A program made the position numbers and the translations under genes. The notes under the pieces were generated by a model, which saw only the letters and a program-made list of their open reading frames with translations, was not told the DNA's origin and searched no databases. Positions 10,991 to 20,817 of a DNA stretch of 23,299 nt are shown here, one piece after another (position 1 is the stretch's first letter; each line of letters begins with the position of its first letter). This DNA is from Reclinomonas americana ATCC 50394 (Eukaryota; Jakobida; Jakobea; Jakobida): contig PS015035.1 of NCBI GenBank assembly GCA_048213135.1, positions 58,072 to 81,370 of the forward strand, given 5' to 3'.

Positions 10991-12180
10991 CTCAAGTTGT
11001 CGCGCATTCTCTCTGTCTTTCAGGGCTGTTGGAACGTGTGAACTCGTGTGCTGGCACGCTTGATGTGTCTGTGGAGGGCAAGACGGGGTGCGGCAAGACC
11101 TCCACTGTGCTCAACTTGTGTGGTGAGTGACGCGNNNNNNNNNNNNNNNNNNNNNNNNNNNNNNNNNNNNNNNNNNNNNNNNNNNNNNNNNNNNNNNNNN
11201 NNNNNNNNNNNNNNNNNNNNNNNNNNNNNNNNNNNNNNNNNNNNNNNNNNNNNNNNNNNNNNNNNNNNNNNNNNNNNNNNNNNNNNNNNNNNNNNNNNNN
11301 NNNNNNNNNNNNNNNNNNNNNNNNNNNNNNNNNNNNNNNNNNNNNNNNNNNNNNNNNNNNNNNNNNNNNNNNNNNTGTGTGAGTGTGTGAGAGGGAGAGA
11401 GAGTGAGAGAGAGATGCTCTGTGATGATGATGATGATTGAATGCATTGTGTTGTTTTTTCTTTAGGAATTCCTGGAGTTCCCAAGTCGGCGGTTGGACTG
11501 GCTGTGTGGCACACGTTGTGGCCGTATGCTGACGATCCGGAGCAGTCGACATCGATGCCGTCGTCGTCGGCAGCGGCGTCGGCGGCGAGTGCGAGTGGTG
11601 AGTGTGGAGGAGGAGAGAAGAGTGGGAGAAGAAGAAGAAGAGGAAGGAGGAACAGCAACATAACAACAACAAGCAAGAGAAGGAGAAAAACGATGAGCAG
11701 GAGAAGAAGGCGTGAAGCAACGAGCGAGAGAATGTGGATACAAGGAGGCGACGAAACAGAAGAGAAGACAGAGCTGGAGAATGTGGGGGAGCTTGTGAGA
11801 GCAAGCAGATGTGTGGGACGATAGAGAAAGAGTGGAGAGTTCAAGGGAATAGAAAGAGACGAGATAGAGAAGAGAACGTGCCGGAGAGACTGTCAGAGTT
11901 GAAGAGAGACAAAGAAAAGACAAGAAACTTGGTGCTCCCTTGGATCCTCTTCTCTCTCTCCTTTCTGTTCTTCTCTCCCTGCACTGTTTCATTTTGTATC
12001 GCTTTCTCCCCGTGTTCTTCTTCCGCCTATCCACTTCACTCTTGTCTTCTCTGGTGTCTCTTTTTCTTGTTCTTCACTTGTTCCCTGTGTCTCTCTCTCC
12101 CTCTCTGTCTCTCGTTCTGTCTCTGTCTCGTTCTTGCTCTTCACTTGTTCCATTTCTCTTGCGCGTGTGCACGCTTCTCT

Positions 12181-12226
<46 letters not shown>

Positions 12227-13162
12227 TTGTACCATCTCTCCACCCCTCATTCCTCGCCCGTGTCTCTCCTGTTCTTCCTTTTCTGCTCGTAATGCTTTTG
12301 TTCTCTGGTCACTCCCTCCTTGCCTCTCACCTGCTGGCCTACTTCATTTCACATCCTCCCTTCCCCTCTCATCCCTTTCCCTCTCATCCCTTCCCCTCGC
12401 CTTCCCTTCCCCTCACCTTCCCCTCTCATCCCTTTCCCTCGCCTTCCCAGTGGATCGATCACGCTGGCGAGTGCGCTTCCACGACGTACCGACGGTGATC
12501 CAATCACGCTTCTCGTACGTCCGCGAGCAGATGCCGAGAGCGCCGCATGTTCGTCTGAAGGTGTTCTCGTGCGGCGACCGCGATTCGCTGGCCTCGTTGG
12601 AGGAGTCGGTATGTGTACGCGCGTGGTCATTCCGCAACTTCAATTTTTCTCACCTCCCTCTCTCTCTCTCTCTCGCAGCTTGTCGACGACCTCGCGAATG
12701 CATCTCCGGTGCGGCTCGTGTTTGTGTGCTCATTTGCGCGACCGTGTCACTCACCCCGTGACGCGCAGAAAGGAAACGAGGTTGCCGACTCGATTCCGGT
12801 GGTGATTGTGGGCACGATGAAGCACACGCGATTCGGCATCATGGAGGAGGACCTGGAGCTCTTCTGTGCACGATGGAACTGTGAGATCCACACGATTGAG
12901 AACTTCCCGAAGCAGGGAGGCGATGTGGCCGAGGTGGAGACGTCCGACATGGCCAACGATATTCGAGTTGCGTGCCTCGTTGTCATCGCCCTGCTGCTGC
13001 GGCATCTCATCAACCGCGCACTCTCAGGACATGACCAAACTCATGAACGCGATTGTGGACGCTGGCGCCACACGGTGGGCAGCCGAGGCCGCGCGTACGC
13101 ACACCAAGTTCGACCCGCGAAGACAGCCATCTCCCAAGCGGAAGAAGGGCAAGCCAAAGTAG
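10874..13162 (+). CDS. RSG1/CPLANE2-like ciliary small GTPase-fold protein
   Basis: CPLANE2 (RSG1) works with the CPLANE complex in basal-body docking and recruitment of intraflagellar transport proteins. Six exons (10874-10919, 11024-11122, 11466-11597, 12451-12608, 12679-12966, 13028-13162) join in phase to 285 residues; human RSG1 is about 258. The GLLER segment at 16-20 just before the GTPase fold, the P-loop GKTGCGKT at 34-41, the WHTLWPY strand, CGDRDSLASLEE, the hydrophobic strand RLVFVCSF and PVVIVGTMKH follow the RSG1 order. The G3 position (WDxGE in animals) is FSCGD and the G4 NKxD-type motif is lost, so nucleotide handling may be altered. The tail ends in basic KRKKGKPK. Intron 2 contains a gap but the family alignment is continuous across it. 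Intron 3 is long (853 nt) and pyrimidine-rich. Confidence 0.75.
10925..10990 (+). repeat. (GT)n microsatellite in RSG1-like intron 1
   Basis: A GT run with occasional GC interruptions fills most of intron 1, between the donor at 10920 and the acceptor ending at 11023. Confidence 0.95.
11135..11375. other. assembly gap (241 N)
   Basis: Lies inside RSG1-like intron 2, with GT/GA repeats on its right side. The flanking exons join in phase, so no exon needs to be missing. Confidence 0.95.
11940..12450 (+). repeat. pyrimidine-rich tract ending at a splice acceptor
   Basis: About 500 nt at the 3' end of RSG1-like intron 3 is mostly C and T on the coding strand. It includes a pure (CT)n run at about 12178-12224 and reiterated CCCTTCCCCTC units at 12355-12449 leading into CCCAG. 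It resembles the tracts in eL36 intron 1 (about 6600-7158) and before the acceptor at 1459. Confidence 0.85.
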
Positions 13163-13480
13163 AGACTTCCTGCCTTGGGAAGTGAACTTTCTTGTATCTG
13201 GATTTTCGACTCCCACACTCCTTGCTTCCTCTGCACGCACACCAAGTTCGACCCGCGAAGACAGCCATCTCCCAAACGGAAGAAGGGCAAGCCAAAGTAG
13301 AGACTTTGTGCCTCAGCAAGTGAACTTTCTTGTACCTGGATACTCGCCTCCCACACTCCCAGTTTCCTCTGCACGCACACCAAGTTCGACCCGCGAAGAC
13401 AGCCATCTCTCATGCGGAAGAAGGGGAAGCCAAAGAGATGCTGCTCGACGACAAGTGAACTGATTGTGTCACTGACTCCC
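13101..13480 (+). repeat. three tandem copies (138-bp period) of the RSG1-like gene's 3' end
   Basis: Copies begin at 13101, 13239 and 13377, each opening with ACACCAAGTTCGACCCGCGA. Each unit contains the last coding codons of the RSG1-like gene (basic KFDPRRQPSPKRKKGKPK-type peptide). Copies 1 and 2 continue through a TAG stop into about 80 bp of 3' flank. Copy 3 is shorter and diverges: its stop codon is lost (KPK is followed by RCCSTTS). The period is a multiple of three. Each junction carries CCTCTGCACGCAC upstream of the coding block, which has no AG acceptor at the matching point. Confidence 0.95.
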
Positions 13481-14090
13481 AGTCATCTTTCTGCATGAAA
13501 TCGTACTTTTGTGTACTGACCCACCACCACCACCACCACCACCACCACCTGCCGCATCCACTGGCACGCACTGCATCCACATATACAACCTTGCTCGACT
13601 GGCGGTGTCCCGCCACCTCGTCCACCGCGCGCCCGTATCCCCCGCCGCCTCTCCCAACCGCCCGCCACCGCATAGCCATCCCCTCCACTCCTCCTCCTCC
13701 TCCTCCTCCATCCGCGGCACACCGCCACTCCATGCCAACGTACCGCAAGCAACAATGCAGGCGCCTCACGAGCTTGACACCGACAGAAGGGATCGAGCGA
13801 ATTTTCAGCTCTGCAGCAAGAAATAGAGCTCAGTCCACATCAGGGGGTGGCGGTACGCGTCGGATGGATGGAGGAGAGGGGGGGCAGAGCTTGCGGGAGG
13901 GGAGGCAGAAGCGGTGTGGCGGGAGGTAGTTGGAGGAGCAGGGCGGCACTCTGGACACAGGGAACTGAGGATGATTGACAAAAACACACTGCAGCCACCG
14001 GCGACAACAACAACGACGGCGACGGAGGGGCGGGCAGGCGAGACAGACACACAAAAAGTACGAAGAGGGTGGGCACCAGGCGGCAGCAGA
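13481..14090. other. convergent intergenic region, RSG1-like and PRPF40-like 3' ends
   Basis: About 600 bp without a supportable gene. It has a (CAC)n run at about 13520-13551, a CTCCTC run near 13687-13709 and GC-rich sequence. Short open frames such as the one starting at 13733 (MPTYRKQQCRR...) have no family motif. It probably holds the two 3' UTRs. Confidence 0.5.
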
Positions 14091-14840
14091 TCACTCGCGC
14101 ACCCGCGAGCCATCTCCTCCTGCACGGCACAGAAAACCAAGTGAGTGATTCTCGGCAAAAAAAGCCACATCAACAATGTACAAAGACACACGCACCCCTT
14201 CGGTACTTCTGCTTGGGGCTGTCGGCGCCGTCGTCGATCTCGCCCTCGTCACTCGGCTCACGCTCACGCTCCCGAGAGTGTTTCTAAAGAATGCGTGCGT
14301 GCGAATTCAGTGAATCTCGAGGTGGATAGCACCCGTGATCGCGCACACTCACCCGCCCGGCAAGGCCCTCGCTTTCCACTTCCATCTTCCGGGAGTCGGG
14401 CGAGCGCTCGCGACTGCGCTTCCGCTGCACAAACGAAGGAAATTATCGTCAGTGTGAGCAGGCAGATAAAAGTCAGCACCACACTGCACTCACCCTTGAC
14501 GGCGAACGCGATGACGTGCGCGAATCACGACGCCGGGAGCTGGAAAGCGAGGGCGACACCGAGCGGTCACGAGTCTCTGCGCCATTCTCTGCCTGTGCCC
14601 CGCTCTCACGTCTGCTCCGCAGCCGTTCCACGTACTCAGCAAATACCTTGGCCGCCACGGACTCTTCTAGGTGACGGTACGACGAGTGCCCTTCGAGCGA
14701 GGCCTTCAGTTCATCCTGCACGAGCCACCAATCAGCACGCAGCACACACGTGATATCGTAGAGGCGCACAGCCTTCACACGCAACATTCCATTCGTCTGT
14801 CTCGCGAATGTGCTTGCGCTTGAGGAGATCACGGAAACGG
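14091..14840 (-). CDS. PRPF40-like splicing factor, C-terminal part (last FF domain and SR-like tail)
   Basis: PRPF40/Prp40 is a U1 snRNP-associated protein that bridges the 5' splice site and branch-point factors through WW and FF domains. This part comprises exons 14840-14786 (cut by the gap), 14715-14494, 14424-14353, 14283-14196 and 14119-14091. They encode FRDLLKRKHIRETDEWN, then an FF-domain second half ELKASLEGHSSYRHLEESVA ... VFAEYVERL. The tail is rich in RS, KR and acidic residues (RKRSRERSPDSRK; EGEIDDGADSPKQKY). The stop is TGA at 14091; if the last intron is retained the stop is at 14170. The intron after WN starts GTTGCG. The 5' side is lost in the gap at 14841-14883. The FF domain continues what is encoded on the opposite strand at 15047-16278, which implies the block in between is inverted. 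Confidence 0.82.
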
Positions 14841-14883
14841 NNNNNNNNNNNNNNNNNNNNNNNNNNNNNNNNNNNNNNNNNNN
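14841..14883. other. assembly gap (43 N), left boundary of inverted block
   Basis: Separates the minus-strand C-terminal PRPF40-like exons from a plus-strand block. A change of coding strand for one gene coincides with this gap. Confidence 0.95.
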
Positions 14884-15042
<159 letters not shown>

Positions 15043-15046
15043 ACAG

Positions 15047-16278
15047 CGCGAAGAGTCGACGCCGACTCCAGCGCCAGCCCCGGCTCCGGCTCCGGTGCCG
15101 GTTGCGGCCACTCCTGTGCAACAGCCGCAGTACCAGCGACCTGCTCCCGCGGCTGCACCGACTCCGGCTGCTGTCGCTTCGGCGCCCAATGCAGGTGCTG
15201 CTGCTGCTGCTGCTACGGCGGCGGCGGCGACTGCACCAGCGGCGAGCGTGTGGCGTGAGTACACGACCGCGGATGGCCGCAAGTACTACCACAACGCGAG
15301 GACCAACGAGACGCGATGGGAGAAGCCGAGTGACTTTGCCGGTCCAGGTGTGTGTGCGTTTGAGTTCTCGACTTGAGTCGTGTGTGCTGATCATCTCACT
15401 TGTGGCATGGCACAGTTGCACCGGTGTTGCAGTCGGCTCCGTCCGAGGCCTCTCTTGCGTCGTCGGCCTCTGTCGCCTCGTTCACCAGTGGTGGATCGCG
15501 TGAACGGTGCGTGGGGTGGTGTGGACCCTCTTGGTGTGCGAATCGTGATCTCATCCCGCCGTCGATTCACAGCTCGCCCTCGACCGATCGTCGCTCCGAG
15601 TCATCGGCTCGCAGCTCCCCCGCGCGCGGTGGCGGCAAGCGCGAAGAGTTCAAGCCGGAGATCAGCCGTGAAAAGACGCCCGAGTTTGCGACCATGAAGG
15701 AGAAGGTTCAGGCGTTCAAGGAGCTGCTGGATGAGCGAGTTGCGCACTTGCCGAGTTCTTGTGTGCTGTCCCTTCTGCGCAACTCACACTCTCCTTGCTG
15801 TGTGTGTGCAGGGCGCCAAGCCAGACACGAAAAAGTTCGATCAGGCCATGCGTCGCATCATGAGCGATGCGCGCTACAAGGTGCTGAAGACCGCAGGCGA
15901 GCGGCGTCTGGCCTTTAACGAGTACTGCCAGCAGAAGCCGAAGCAGATCCAAGTTGCGTCACATTTCATGTCTATGTTGTTGAAGGAGGAGGAGGAGGAG
16001 GAGAAGAAACAAGAACTCATTGTCTCACACGCTGAGTAGGAGGAGCTCCGAAAGAAGCGCCGTCAGGCTCGCGAGGACTTTACCACCATGCTCGCCGAGT
16101 CGACCGTGACGTCGCGCTACACTTTCAAGTTTCGTGTGTACAGAGAAGAGGGATGCATACTTTGTGTTCCGTTGGCTGACGCTCCGTGGGGTGCGAATTG
16201 CAGGAAGGCTGCACAGTTGCTGTCGGACGATCCGCGCTGGTCGAGCATTGACGACGAGAAGGAGCGGGAGGAGCTGTT
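15047..16278 (+). CDS. PRPF40-like splicing factor, middle part (WW and FF domains), apparently inverted
   Basis: Exons 15047-15347, 15416-15506, 15573-15738, 15812-15952, 16040-16128 and 16204-16278 (cut by the gap) join in phase. The order is a Pro/Ala-rich linker, a WW domain ([20 protein letters not shown] then [11 protein letters not shown]), a Ser-rich linker, FF1 ([11 protein letters not shown] ... [20 protein letters not shown] ... [11 protein letters not shown]), a charged helix, and FF2 (DFTTMLAES ... [20 protein letters not shown] ... EREELF). Ligand-binding WW residues (first and second Trp, YY, H) are present. Two introns start GTTGCG and one GTTTCG. The block has neither a start nor a stop of its own; the matching start (17216) and end (14091) lie on the other strand on either side of the gaps. 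Confidence 0.88.
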
Positions 16279-16757
16279 NNNNNNNNNNNNNNNNNNNNNN
16301 NNNNNNNNNNNNNNNNNNNNNNNNNNNNNNNNNNNNNNNNNNNNNNNNNNNNNNNNNNNNNNNNNNNNNNNNNNNNNNNNNNNNNNNNNNNNNNNNNNNN
16401 NNNNNNNNNNNNNNNNNNNNNNNNNNNNNNNNNNNNNNNNNNNNNNNNNNNNNNNNNNNNNNNNNNNNNNNNNNNNNNNNNNNNNNNNNNNNNNNNNNNN
16501 NNNNNNNNNNNNNNNNNNNNNNNNNNNNNNNNNNNNNNNNNNNNNNNNNNNNNNNNNNNNNNNNNNNNNNNNNNNNNNNNNNNNNNNNNNNNNNNNNNNN
16601 NNNNNNNNNNNNNNNNNNNNNNNNNNNNNNNNNNNNNNNNNNNNNNNNNNNNNNNNNNNNNNNNNNNNNNNNNNNNNNNNNNNNNNNNNNNNNNNNNNNN
16701 NNNNNNNNNNNNNNNNNNNNNNNNNNNNNNNNNNNNNNNNNNNNNNNNNNNNNNNNN
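16279..16757. other. assembly gap (479 N), right boundary of inverted block
   Basis: Separates the plus-strand WW/FF block from minus-strand N-terminal exons. It lies next to a CAG-rich (poly-Gln) coding repeat at 16758-16785. Confidence 0.95.
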
Positions 16758-17216
16758 TGCTGCGGCTGCTGCTGCTGCATCGGGGCGCCATAACCGCGAC
16801 CTGGGACGACATGCACAAACACACACGCACACACGCACACACGCACACGCAAGAACACGACACACGTCAGTCGCATGCACACTCGTCCACACGACACCGT
16901 CTCTGTCGCCTGTACTCACCATACCCAGATGACATCATCGACGATGCGCCACCAGCTGAGGATGGCACAGAGGGGATGATCGGATCGGGACGCGCTGATG
17001 CTGCAGGCTGTGCACCACCAGCACCACCACCAGCAGCCACACCCGGCTGCACTCACACATACATCATCATCAAAGTGGTTTGTGTGTGTGAGTGGCAAAA
17101 TGGCGGGGTCATGCCCAAACTTTCCCCCCCTCTTGCTTACAAACCGGTGGCTTGAGTGCGCCTGCTGTCATCCACGCAGGCAATGTTGCATCACGACCAC
17201 GGCCACGGCCCATCAT
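16758..17216 (-). CDS. PRPF40-like splicing factor, N-terminal exons
   Basis: Exons 17216-17145, 17046-16920 and 16800-16758 (cut by the gap) join in phase. The peptide starts MMGRGRGRDATLPAWMTAGA, continues through a Gly/Ala/Pro-rich segment (PIIPSVPSSAGG, SSMMSSGYG) and reaches RGYGAPMQQQQPQ at the gap. Low-complexity Met/Pro/Gly/Gln-rich N-termini upstream of the WW domains are typical of PRPF40-type proteins. The RDATLPAWMT phrase occurs in splicing-related proteins, which is from memory and weak support. The start ATG at 17216 is the first in frame; a second ATG follows directly. Donors are GTTTGT and GTGAGT. Joining this to the plus-strand block requires flipping that block. Confidence 0.7.
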
Positions 17217-17551
17217 CTTCGCGTGGTTGAGAAAAAACAGTGTGTGGAAATCGACCGCCCAACTCGACCAATGAGCCAACTGTAGGGATCGCGCGGCAAA
17301 CGGTGAGAAACGCACTCGGCGGCAACTGACTCGTTTGTGTGTGTCTCTCTCTCTCTCTCTCTCTCCTCTGTGTGTGTGTCTCGCGTGTACACTCATGCAT
17401 GTGTGTGCGCGTGTCTCTGGTCGTGTGTGCATGTTTGTGTGGCACTTCTTTCTACAAATCGTCTGATGCGTGCGCGCGCGTGCGTGTGCGTGTTCGCAGT
17501 GATTGCAATCGGCAGCGGTTGTGGTGGTGGTCGTGTGCACACTCTACCCAC
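17217..17551. promoter_or_regulatory. divergent promoter region, PRPF40-like and IRE1-like genes
   Basis: 335 bp between two divergent start codons. It contains a CT run (about 17345-17366) and GT-rich sequence. CGTTCGCAG just before the plus-strand start could be the end of a leader intron. No coding signal is seen. Confidence 0.5.
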
Positions 17552-20500
17552 ATGAGTGCCGCTCCACTGCATGGTGCCACTCTCCACTGCGCCATGCGAC
17601 GGGATGCGCTGCTCGATGAATTCTTGCATGCCGTAGTACCACAACTGGCGTCAGCGAGGTGAGTCGCACTTTTTTGTAGTTTTTTTTAAGTAACACTTGC
17701 TGACACACACAACTACTTCGTGCGACAGCAGTGCGCGCGACGACGACGTGGGTGGCGTGTGCGGACAGGAGAGCGATCTTCGCAAGGCGTTGGTGGCCTT
17801 GTTTGAGGACCTGGTGGCGAGGACCGTGGTCGTGCAATTCGTGCGTTTCCTCTCCCCTCGCGTCCTCCTTGTAGTGCGCCTTTCTCTCATACACGCACAC
17901 GCACACGCTTCTGTGCGTGCAGCGCGAGGGCGACCGAGAAGTGGTGGCTCACAGCGCCGAGTGGCTAATGTCGTTCGCCACGGCCCTACTGGGCGGCAAC
18001 ACCCTCGTGGCTGCGGTGTGGGACGCGGAGACCAAGCTCACCATTTGCACAATGTGCACTGCCAGTGATGCCGTCGCCGAGGAGGCAATCCGAGCGGCGA
18101 TGCGCGATCCACGGTCAGATGCCCTTCCCCCGGCACATTTTTTGTTCACCCTTCTTACACGTGCACGCACACATAGTGTCCACCTGGCTCGCCGAGCGGA
18201 AATCCCAATCAAGACCGTCCTCTTCAACTCCTGGGCCGAGGCTGCACCGCACCACTTGCGCCTGTCGTTGCCGAATGCGGAGGCGGAAACAATCACCAAG
18301 GCGCCTGAATCTGCGACCTCGGACCCGAATGTGTCGTTCAATACGCGCGTCTTGCCGCTGCTCGGTGCCGCGCTCGACCGCGACAAGCTGCCCACTGACA
18401 TAATTGACGAGGCGCGCCGCCAATGGCGTGACATTTACTCCGCCTCCGTAATCACGGTGCACAATGTGCCCGTTGCAGTCTCCGACTACGTTGCGTCGCG
18501 CGAGGAGGGGGGAGAAGAGTGAGAGGAAGAAGACAATACGCTGACTGCCTGCCTGTACACAGACGCTATGGACGTCAATCATGCGCCTGTGCGACGCTGA
18601 ACGAATCATCAGTGTCTCTCGGTGCGCCGATGCCCGTGTGTGTGTGCGGGTGGCCACGGCTAGCGATGTCTCCGTGGTCGCCGACGTCCTCAACAATAAG
18701 ATCCTCTTTGCTGGTCAATCGGAGTTCCGTGATCCTCCAGCCGTCCTCGCTACACGCACCCGTGCACTCACCTGTACGTCTCTTGTTTGTGCCGGGCAGA
18801 GGACTGGTGGTGCTCCGCAATGTCGGCGACGCCACCGAATTTGTGCGCAATTGTGTCAATCAGCTCTCAGGCGAATCCCGTGTCTTTGGTGAGCCACACG
18901 CAACACGGGCGCTTTATCGCGGCACTTCATGTTGCTCACCGTGGTGATGGATGCAGAGAGCAAATCGATGCAGGTCGGGCAACCGGCCCCGTATCCTGCC
19001 TTGTACAAGGTGCTTGCGCAAATGGCGGACGGCACACAGCGCCGAATCCGCGCCATCGAGCAGAATGCACCGCAGCCTGCACGCAACGTGCCAGAGCTGG
19101 ACATTTACTGGGAGGGCGACGAGCTTGGCAACGGCCTCTTCGGCAGCGTTGTGCTGGGACGTCTCACCGACACGGACGAGCGCGTCGGCGTGCACCACGT
19201 GCCGGCCAAGGGTGCGTGTCCATCTCTCACTCTAACTGTCCCTGCCACTTCACCAACACCAACTCCACCGCTCTGCAGACGTCCTCTTCCCGCAACTTGT
19301 CAAGCAATTCAGCACGTTGCTGTCACCGCAGGCCACCAGTTGCACGCAGTCCTGCAAGCGCCTAGTTCCGTACCCTCTTTCCCGCACAAAAAGATGACCC
19401 ACGCACACACTCGCTCATGAGTTCGCTGCAGTTCCCCGCCGAGCGCGCCACTGGCATGCAGATCCGTGGCCATCTCATTGTGCAGGAGCTGGCGGCGTTC
19501 TCCCTCCGCGATCTGGTCGAACACAATGGTGGCCAGACTTTTGGACAGCTGGGACGTGAGCATCGCCGTGTCATCATGGCCGAGGTGGTGGCTGCCGTGG
19601 CGGCGCTGCACGAGGGACACCTGGGCTTCGCCTTTGGCGATCTCCGTCCCGAGCACGTGATGTTTGACTTTGTGCACCGCATGTTGCGTTCAAGCATGAT
19701 GTTTCTGTGTCATCCAGCATTCAGTCTGCTGATTTTTTCTGCTCTCCTCCTCCGCACACACAGCAAGCTGAACGACCGCAGCCTCGTCAATCTCGGGTCG
19801 TCGCTCGGCACTACCAAGACCTCCGGACCGGCGACAGCATCGGCGGTTCGGCTCAGCATGTTCCGTGCCCCCGAGTTGCTCAGCAGTGCCGACAGTGCGG
19901 CCAGCTTCGAGGCCGACATCTTCTCTCTCGGTGTGCTGCTGTACTACATCTGGACTGGAGGTCGGCATCCATGGGACGCATACACTGCCGGCACTGGCGA
20001 CAGCGATAGCATCGGCGGCGGCGGCGGCAGCAGCAGCAGCAGTGGTGGCGCTGGTGGAGGTGCCGGCAGCAGCGGAAATGCCTCTGCAGCCTCTGGCACA
20101 GCCGATCGCGAGTCACAGCTGGCGCGAACCATGGCCAGCGGGCAGGCCGTACCACAGCTGCAGCATGTGGGCGACGTGTTTCTCGAGAGTCTTCTCCTCT
20201 CCATGCTGGCCCCGGATCCCGAGGTGCGCCCGTTCATCGCCACGGTCGAAGGTCACCCTTTCTTCTGGTCCACCGAGCGCCGGGTGGAGTTTGTGAGTGC
20301 CATGGACGACGCGCTGCAGAATCGCGACCCCGATGGTGAGTAAGCACGTATGCACTGTTGTCTTGTGTATGTAGGAGGAGTGCGATGCACTGACAGTATC
20401 GGGGCGGCGCACAGTCGAGGCGGTGATGCGGCAAATCCGGCTGCCGTGGGAAGGTTGGTCGTGGAAAGACCCGCTGCGTCATGCTCTCGGTCACGGGGCC

Positions 20501-20722
20501 ATTGTCGACCTGTATCGGCCTGAGTGCCGTCGCAATCTCGGTCGGCACCCGGACTCGGATGCACAAGTGCCGGACGACGTGGGTGGCATGTTGCATTTCG
20601 TTCGCGAGTTCGCCTGTCGAAAGCTCGATCGCAGTTCGCTGGCGCAGCGACTGCAAGCCGTCTCGCTCTCCGCCAATCAGTCTCCGATGCACCTTGGTTC
20701 GTCTGCTGACAACTCTCTACTT

Positions 20723-20754
<32 letters not shown>

Positions 20755-20774
20755 NNNNNNNNNNNNNNNNNNNN

Positions 20775-20817
<43 letters not shown>

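Noticed and set aside
13024-13413. Minus-strand repeat protein (GDGCLRGSNLVCVQRK units)
   Set aside because: It is the antisense reading of the 138-bp tandem copies of the RSG1-like 3' end.
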